From a virus: DNA of 64,000 nt. Below are positions 59,665 to 64,000 of this stretch, piece by piece (position 1 is the stretch's first letter; each line of letters opens with the position of its first letter). Made by a program: the position numbers and the translations under genes. Where the stretch lies: positions 1 through 64,000 of IMG/VR virus record IMGVR_UViG_3300044639_001193; one strand, written 5' to 3'. The notes below the pieces were generated by a model that had not been told where the DNA came from, ran no database searches, and saw only the letters and a program-made list of their open reading frames with translations.

Positions 59665-60023
59665 CACAACATACTGATGGAGTATACGACTACACAAAAC
59701 CGTGGCGTCCACCAATCCAACCTGACCAGGTAGCAAAGCGTTACTCTTATAACGGCCCATGGTCAACGAATATGGAACGTTTAACTCAACAAGCCTTAAT
59801 GGTTATGCAAATTCCTGGTGCTGATATTCAAGCAATGGTTCGTCCACCATTGCCACAAATTCGTTTGTTTCCAGACCGTTATGGTTATGGAGACCGTCGT
59901 TCCCCAGGTATTGCAGACGTAGTAACTATTGACCGTGTGTATGCAGAGCCACGCATCTCTTGGTTCTCAGGAGGTCCTGCAGGATTTAGCGGAACATCTA
60001 CAAACTCTTTAGGCGGCATCTAA
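59661..60023 (+). CDS. hypothetical Pro/aromatic-rich protein
   Basis: A 120-residue protein using TTG 59661, which overlaps the previous stop (TTGA), the same device as at 53566. It is rich in Pro, Tyr, Trp and Arg (YDYTKPWRPPIQPDQVAKRY; MVRPPLPQIRLFPDRYGYGD). The closing part is Gly/Ser-rich. Probably a structural or scaffold-like small protein; no family recognised. Confidence 0.62.
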   Translation: MTQHTDGVYDYTKPWRPPIQPDQVAKRYSYNGPWSTNMERLTQQALMVMQIPGADIQAMVRPPLPQIRLFPDRYGYGDRRSPGIADVVTIDRVYAEPRISWFSGGPAGFSGTSTNSLGGI

Positions 60024-60607
60024 TGTCTAAAGAAGATGCGTTTCCTCATTTTGTAGAGTACTCACCTAAAGAGGCTGGACACTTTAAAGCGTTTATTCAG
60101 CGTGCAAAAAAAGCAAGCCCAATGGGTGCAGCCGTTGATGTGCACAAAGTAAGTGACTACAAGAACATGCGTATGTTCTCAACTTCAGATGGATTAGCGG
60201 GGTACGCAGTAAACCAAGCAGGAGAAATTAACTCAGTATTTAAACATCCAGATGCACCGTATCAAAACGTTGCTCGCCATGCTGCAGAGCACGCTGTGTT
60301 AATGGCTGGTGGAACACACGCCTCAGCATTTGACCCTAAGTTGCCAGACATGTATGCCAAGGGTGGATTACGTCCACTGTCACACGTTCAATGGAATGAA
60401 GATTACAAACCACCTAAATGGAAAGTTAAAGCCCAAGGTCGCCCAGATGTAGCATTTTTAGGCGCAGACCGTTCCGTTGCTAGAGAAGCAAACTCAGGCA
60501 AGTTAAACTACAAAGCAATGAGTACTCCTGAAACAACAGATTACGACACAGGTATGGGACAAGCAAAAGCCCATGGCGAAGCAGAGACAAAGAAACGGGG
60601 TAAGTAA
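60023..60607 (+). CDS. GNAT-like domain of phage polyvalent-protein type
   Basis: A 194-residue protein. Residues 50-135 (GLAGYAVNQAGEINSVFKHP; VARHAAEHAVLMAGGTHASA; FDPKLPDMYAKGGLRPLSHV) follow the beta-helix-beta pattern of GNAT-like domains seen in phage polyvalent and MuF-type proteins, where an F-D-x-x-L-x-x-Y-x-x-x-G-x-R-P segment precedes a strand and W-N-E-D-Y-x-P. The C-terminal 60 residues are basic. It may acetylate or bind a host protein; substrate unknown. Confidence 0.62.
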   Translation: MSKEDAFPHFVEYSPKEAGHFKAFIQRAKKASPMGAAVDVHKVSDYKNMRMFSTSDGLAGYAVNQAGEINSVFKHPDAPYQNVARHAAEHAVLMAGGTHASAFDPKLPDMYAKGGLRPLSHVQWNEDYKPPKWKVKAQGRPDVAFLGADRSVAREANSGKLNYKAMSTPETTDYDTGMGQAKAHGEAETKKRGK

Positions 60608-60810
60608 TGGATATGGAAGGCGGCGGATTCCCGCTAGAAATTCAAGCCAAGCAAGTTGCAGAGAATGCAATGCGCTATGGCGGTTCATTGCCATGCCCAT
60701 CTTGCGGCGTTATTATGAACCCAATAGAAGCCATGTACAGCAAAGGTAATTGCGTTAAATGCTATAGCCAGATTCAAGCAAAGCGTGCTAAGAATCGTAT
60801 GGTTGGATAA
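60607..60810 (+). CDS. 67-residue zinc-ribbon protein
   Basis: A small basic protein with two C-x2-C pairs: LPCPSCGVIMNPIEAMYSK and NCVKCYSQIQAKRAK. It overlaps both neighbours by one base. It is one of several zinc ribbons in this genome. Probably nucleic-acid- or protein-binding. Confidence 0.72.
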   Translation: MDMEGGGFPLEIQAKQVAENAMRYGGSLPCPSCGVIMNPIEAMYSKGNCVKCYSQIQAKRAKNRMVG

Positions 60811-61841
60811 TGGCACGTAAAAAGAAGGTTATTAAAAGCGACGCTGCTAAAATGGACGTTGCTCCACATATACCGATGAGTGAAAAGTCAAAAGATATTG
60901 GTGCTGTCAAATCTTTAATTCCTGATTCTGCAGGAGTTGAAAAAATAGCAAGCATGGAACCAAATGCATTAAAAGAACATTTAAAGACTGCTCAACTTGA
61001 CCGTACAACAGTTGACGCCGTTATGAAACGTCACTTGGAAATTCAAGGTTCAAAACCTAAACCAGTTAAACCAGCCGTACTTCGTGACAAGACAACTGGA
61101 CGAGCAATCCCACGAGTTCCTGCAACTCCTACAAACGTTAAATCACCTGACCCTCAAACGCCAGGAAAAAGATTAACAGCGGTTACTGGAGAAACAATTC
61201 GTCCAGCAACAAACCCAGAATTAAAACGTGGAATTCCTTCCAGAGTTGTTCGTGACCAAACCAGACCAACACAATCGGCAGGTCCAAGTCTTCCACGTAT
61301 TGGTCAAATTTATAAACATAGCGATGGACGCATGATGCGTGTTAATCCAGAAAATATTGATGAAGTACACTCAGATGCAAAGCGCACAGTTTTGCCAACA
61401 GCAGGTCGTGACGTAATGATGCCAGAAGGTCGTCCAGCACCACTTCCAGGACCTCGTGGCGGAGTACGAGTTAACATTCCTAAAAACACCAAAGGTAACC
61501 GTTCTGGTCTTGGTGTTGACCACGCTACGGCAAAAGAACACGTGGATAGAGCAGTAGGCCACCTAGATGCTATGGCGTCGTCAGAGCACGGAAGCGGCGT
61601 TTACCGACAAGCCCAAAAGAGTTTTCAGGTTGTACATGGAGCAATTGGGGAAAAGAACATGTCCAAACCCATTCATACCATGCTTCAACTAGCCCATAAC
61701 CACATAGATAGCAAACTTCCTGGTACAGAAAAGATGTTAAACGCAACAAAAGAAGCCGTAGGAGATACACTTAAAGCAGGAAAAAAGGCAGAAGAGGAAC
61801 GTACGTTCCGCCAGATACAGACCGACAAAGGTGGTAACTAA
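60810..61841 (+). CDS. hypothetical basic protein with disordered centre
   Basis: A 343-residue protein. The N-terminal 80 residues are Lys-rich and helical, a Pro/Arg/Thr-rich central part (RAIPRVPATPTNVKSPDPQT; PGPRGGVRVNIPKNTKGNRS) is probably disordered, and the C-terminal 110 residues are helical (EHVDRAVGHLDAMASSEHGS; MLQLAHNHIDSKLPGTEKML). It is the largest gene in the last cluster. The disordered basic centre suggests nucleic-acid or capsid-interior contact; no family recognised. Confidence 0.62.
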   Translation: MARKKKVIKSDAAKMDVAPHIPMSEKSKDIGAVKSLIPDSAGVEKIASMEPNALKEHLKTAQLDRTTVDAVMKRHLEIQGSKPKPVKPAVLRDKTTGRAIPRVPATPTNVKSPDPQTPGKRLTAVTGETIRPATNPELKRGIPSRVVRDQTRPTQSAGPSLPRIGQIYKHSDGRMMRVNPENIDEVHSDAKRTVLPTAGRDVMMPEGRPAPLPGPRGGVRVNIPKNTKGNRSGLGVDHATAKEHVDRAVGHLDAMASSEHGSGVYRQAQKSFQVVHGAIGEKNMSKPIHTMLQLAHNHIDSKLPGTEKMLNATKEAVGDTLKAGKKAEEERTFRQIQTDKGGN

Positions 61842-62200
61842 TGTTATTTAATGACCGTAAAAAAAAAGCAGCACCTAAACCTTCAATGAAACCTGCGATG
61901 AGCGAAGACGGTAAGTCTTATCAAGTCAGTAAAAACGTAACTGTACGAGGTTCCGCAAAGATGTCATTAGCAGGCAATGCTGGTCGTGGAAAGATTGACC
62001 CTAGAGATTTAAAAGGTGCAGCACAAGCAGTTCGTCAAAATGTAAATGCTGTTACTCCTATTTCAAAATCAGAAGCAAAAGCAAATGCTCGTGGACTAAA
62101 GGCTGCAAATTCAAAGAAACAACCTTCTCCTTTAAGTCAAAAGATTGCAAAGAAGATGTATCCAGCAGGAGTGCCAAAAGATAATAAAGGTGGTTACTAA
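61841..62200 (+). CDS. basic protein with N-terminal FNDR motif
   Basis: A 119-residue Lys/Ala/Ser-rich protein that begins MLFNDRKKKAAPKPSMKP. The F-N-D-R motif followed by basic residues recurs near the start of three later small proteins. The rest is a mix of short helices and Lys-rich loops (RDLKGAAQAVRQNVNAVTPI; SQKIAKKMYPAGVPKDNK). Likely nucleic-acid-binding or packaged; function unknown. Confidence 0.65.
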   Translation: MLFNDRKKKAAPKPSMKPAMSEDGKSYQVSKNVTVRGSAKMSLAGNAGRGKIDPRDLKGAAQAVRQNVNAVTPISKSEAKANARGLKAANSKKQPSPLSQKIAKKMYPAGVPKDNKGGY

Positions 62201-62201
62201 A

Positions 62202-62408
62202 ATGGCAGTTAATTCATCACGCTCAATGAACAAGTCTTTAGACGAGGGCGCAACAGATGGTAAGTACCGCAAGGTGCGTCCAGATACTGAAGTTATTCCA
62301 GGTCTTGGAGACTCAGCAACTGTAGACAACCGTGCATCACTCAACCCATTTTACAATTATGGTTTTGTAACAACAGAGTTTCCAACTAAGGTAAACCCAG
62401 GTAAGTAA
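62202..62408 (+). CDS. hypothetical 68-residue protein
   Basis: Starts at ATG 62202 shortly after AAAGGTGG; a longer upstream frame is a shadow of the previous gene. The product is MAVNSSRSMNKSLDEGATDG then KYRKVRPDTEVIPGLGDSAT and an aromatic end (LNPFYNYGFVTTEFPTKVNP). No family recognised. It lies among the FNDR-bearing genes but lacks the motif. Confidence 0.6.
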   Translation: MAVNSSRSMNKSLDEGATDGKYRKVRPDTEVIPGLGDSATVDNRASLNPFYNYGFVTTEFPTKVNPGK

Positions 62409-62410
62409 CC

Positions 62411-62620
62411 GTGGAGTTCAATGACCGTAGGTCCGTACCTAAACACAAACACGAGTGGTATAGCGTGGGTGGCGATAATTATGGTCCTGTTTTTGATATG
62501 TGTGTAGCAAAAGAAGGTTGCACAGCAGAACGTCACAATGAAGAACGTAAAACTCCAAAAAGAGTAAACGGTTCAACATCGTTGTATGCAACACGCACTT
62601 ACCCTGAAGGAAAGAAGTAA
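62411..62620 (+). CDS. 69-residue FNDR-motif protein
   Basis: Begins at GTG 62411, giving MEFNDRRSVPKHKHEWYSVG. The FNDRR motif sits at residues 3-7. His and Cys residues (KHKHEWY; DMCVAKEGCTAERHNEE) could bind a metal. It is strongly basic and ends TRTYPEGKK. It starts two bases after the previous stop, so coupled translation is likely. Confidence 0.62.
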   Translation: MEFNDRRSVPKHKHEWYSVGGDNYGPVFDMCVAKEGCTAERHNEERKTPKRVNGSTSLYATRTYPEGKK

Positions 62621-62622
62621 TC

Positions 62623-62835
62623 ATGGAGTTTAATGACCGTCGTAAATTTGTCACTAAAAAAACTGACAAAGGCATTCACGTTGAAGCAACCAATGACCGC
62701 AATGACTCTGGCGGTGCTATTTACGCAGTTGATTCAGCAGAAAAAGCCATTGAATTACACGCAGACCGTATAAAAAAACAATCGTTTGCTCCACGTAATA
62801 AGAAAAGACGTTCAAAGGGAAGGAACTACTTGTAA
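62623..62835 (+). CDS. 70-residue FNDR-motif protein
   Basis: Begins MEFNDRRKFVTKKTDKGIHV, with the FNDRR motif at residues 3-7 exactly as in the preceding protein. The remainder diverges (GAIYAVDSAEKAIELHADRI) and ends in a basic tail (RNKKRRSKGRNYL). The identical first seven residues in two adjacent genes argue for a duplicated or selected N-terminal signal. Confidence 0.62.
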   Translation: MEFNDRRKFVTKKTDKGIHVEATNDRNDSGGAIYAVDSAEKAIELHADRIKKQSFAPRNKKRRSKGRNYL

Positions 62836-62837
62836 TC

Positions 62838-63119
62838 ATGGCTGCATTTGACCCAAAAAAATCTGCAAGTGCAAATTACCTTGCTGGTCTTCAGGCTGCA
62901 CGTAAAGCCAGTGGAGCATTCTCTAAAGTACAACCTTTAATTGACGCTCACTTAAACCGCGACCGTTCAATTGACAAAAGTATTGTTTCTAAAAAAAGAA
63001 CACCTAAAAAGGCTACAGTTAAAAAACCAAACGAAATGGGTCCAACTAACTACACGCCAAAAAAAGGTAAAAATAAACCTAATCCAAATATTGAACATGC
63101 ACCAATAAGAGGTAAGTAA
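62838..63119 (+). CDS. lysine-rich 93-residue protein
   Basis: Begins MAAFDPKKSASANYLAGLQA, followed by a short helix (RKASGAFSKVQPLIDAHLNR) and a lysine-rich disordered tail (KKRTPKKATVKKPNEMGPTN). It resembles histone-tail-like or HU-tail-like sequences. It lacks the FNDR motif. Function unknown. Confidence 0.62.
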   Translation: MAAFDPKKSASANYLAGLQAARKASGAFSKVQPLIDAHLNRDRSIDKSIVSKKRTPKKATVKKPNEMGPTNYTPKKGKNKPNPNIEHAPIRGK

Positions 63120-63121
63120 CC

Positions 63122-63340
63122 ATGAGAACAGCGATAGGCGCACCAGACCCTGGTGATTTTGAGCGTAACCAACCTCATAATTTGTTCAATGACCGTCGCA
63201 TTGGCGGCAAATCAAAGAACCGTTCTTTTGCTCAATCTATTTTTACAAAGAAAAACCCACCAAGATTAAAACCAGACAAGAACCAACGTGGCGTTGAACG
63301 CGGCGGCGGTTGGTCAGAAGGGCCAATGTATAATGGCTAA
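63122..63340 (+). CDS. 72-residue protein with internal FNDR motif
   Basis: The product begins MRTAIGAPDPGDFERNQPHN and has LFNDRRIGGKSKNRS at residues 21-35, so the FNDRR motif here is preceded by a 20-residue segment. The rest is basic (PPRLKPDKNQRGVERGGGWS). Its end overlaps the next gene by 8 bases. Confidence 0.6.
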   Translation: MRTAIGAPDPGDFERNQPHNLFNDRRIGGKSKNRSFAQSIFTKKNPPRLKPDKNQRGVERGGGWSEGPMYNG

Positions 63341-63626
63341 AAAGATTAAGTACTCTGATATGTCGGTAGAAAAAGTGCGTCCATCTGGAGCCTACGTCAT
63401 TTCCCATTTATCTGACGGTGTATTGAACTCTAAGCAATACCAGGGGTACACTAAGAAACAAGCAATGAAATTACACAAAGATAATTACGAAAAGGGTTTA
63501 ACTCCACGTAAAGTTACGGCCCAAAATAAACGAGATGCTATGGACGCTGAACTTGGCGAATCGTATGCAGATAATGCTTTGGATAAAAAGATAAACAACA
63601 GATTTTCTAATGAAAGGAAAAAATAG
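63333..63626 (+). CDS. 97-residue basic protein
   Basis: ATG 63333 is chosen over an upstream in-frame ATG at 63288 because it fits the overlap with the previous stop and gives a clean start (MAKKIKYSDMSVEKVRPSGA). The core YVISHLSDGVLNSKQYQGYT then KKQAMKLHKDNY looks like a small alpha/beta fold. The C-terminus INNRFSNERKK resembles a relaxed FNDR motif. Function unknown. Confidence 0.62.
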   Translation: MAKKIKYSDMSVEKVRPSGAYVISHLSDGVLNSKQYQGYTKKQAMKLHKDNYEKGLTPRKVTAQNKRDAMDAELGESYADNALDKKINNRFSNERKK

Positions 63627-63628
63627 TA

Positions 63629-63961
63629 ATGGCTAAAGCACGCAGAGTTACACACAAAACCGTAGGCGAAGCCGTTGCTAACCGTGAGCGCTTTGAAGGC
63701 CCAAGCAGCCGTGGTGGAGCACCTGACGAAGTAGGTAGTACACTTGGTCGTCTGTCTGAAGGCGAAGCCGAAACTATGAAACAGCACAATCCTTCGTATG
63801 TGGTAAAGTCATACGACACACCGATTGCGTGGCATTCAAGTGACTACGGATGGCACGTTGCTAACGACAAGCACAGCCAGACAACTTCACGTTTGCAGAA
63901 TAATATTCGTCGTTCATTGAACGGGCACTTTACGTCAGGGCACGACGCAGCAAAAAACTAG
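63629..63961 (+). CDS. DUF8033-like protein
   Basis: A 110-residue protein whose C-terminal half (YVVKSYDTPIAWHSSDYGWH then VANDKHSQTTSRLQNNIRRS) matches the pattern of a phage domain in which a V-x-S-Y-x-T-P-I-A strand precedes a W-x-V strand and a conserved S-x-T-T-S/T-R-x-Q helix (DUF8033 type). The N-terminal part is basic. The function of this domain is unknown; it is common in actinophages and other environmental phages. Confidence 0.72.
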   Translation: MAKARRVTHKTVGEAVANRERFEGPSSRGGAPDEVGSTLGRLSEGEAETMKQHNPSYVVKSYDTPIAWHSSDYGWHVANDKHSQTTSRLQNNIRRSLNGHFTSGHDAAKN

Positions 63962-63994
63962 CAAAGATTTAAACCGAACACTATAAGGAGCACT

Positions 63995-64000
63995 ATGAGT
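63995..64000 (+). CDS. start of the next gene (cut by window edge)
   Basis: ATG 63995 follows a perfect AAGGAG at 63985-63990, so another gene in the same direction begins here and runs off the right edge. Only two codons (Met-Ser) are visible. Confidence 0.6.

Noticed and set aside
1-64000. Temperate lifestyle
   Set aside because: No integrase, excisionase, repressor-Cro pair, attachment site or ParAB genes are visible in this window. Genes outside the window could still change this.

Overview
This window is a continuous piece of a tailed-phage genome. Every gene I can support lies on the + strand, mostly with 1- or 4-base stop/start overlaps, and I see no tRNA, rRNA, integrase, insertion sequence or CRISPR array. 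A sheath, a tube and a T4-like baseplate set show a contractile tail (myovirus). A WhiB-family protein points to an actinobacterial host. The A+T-leaning base composition, with many TTT/AAA-type codons, argues against a high-GC streptomycete or mycobacterium and fits a low-GC freshwater or marine actinobacterium; that host call is inference.

Layout. 0-9.3 kb is packaging and head: the end of an unidentified gene, a KTSC-domain protein, two small genes, large terminase, portal, scaffold, an N4-gp56-type major capsid protein and an adaptor-like protein. 9.3-24.6 kb is a very large fibre/adhesin cluster: three collagen-like fibre genes, a GH130-like beta-propeller, a TPR-methyltransferase, and two related triads of tip proteins, four of which end in glycine-rich domains. 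24.6-26.7 kb holds a probable head-closure gene and a run of eight tiny genes, most of them lysine-rich. 26.8-41.4 kb is the tail: completion proteins, sheath, tube, a tail assembly chaperone with an apparent programmed frameshift, a tape measure carrying two cell-wall-cleaving domains, and baseplate proteins resembling CIS adaptor, gp53, gp27, gp25, gp6, gp5 and P2 I, followed by a small membrane protein.

42.2-58 kb is DNA metabolism: an HTH replication protein, DnaC-like loader, DnaB-like helicase, CHC2/TOPRIM primase, SNF2-type ATPase, MerR-like protein, a probable ssDNA-binding protein, family A DNA polymerase, RecA-like recombinase, two PD-(D/E)XK-like nucleases, WhiB, a Cas4/RecB-like Fe-S exonuclease, dNMP kinase, a RuvC-like resolvase and a SpoVS-family protein. 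Many tiny zinc-ribbon proteins sit among them. 58.4-64 kb is a cluster of mostly unrecognised small basic proteins, four of which share an F-N-D-R motif.

Together the genes describe a probably virulent phage with its own replisome and recombination functions and an unusually elaborate host-recognition apparatus. The best candidates for undescribed biology are the FNDR-tagged proteins, the lysine-rich array between head and tail genes, the duplicated adhesin triads, the frameshifted chaperone, and the alternative hairpins in front of the polymerase gene. After the small genes missing from routine ORF calling are added, no stretch above about 300 bases lacks a gene.
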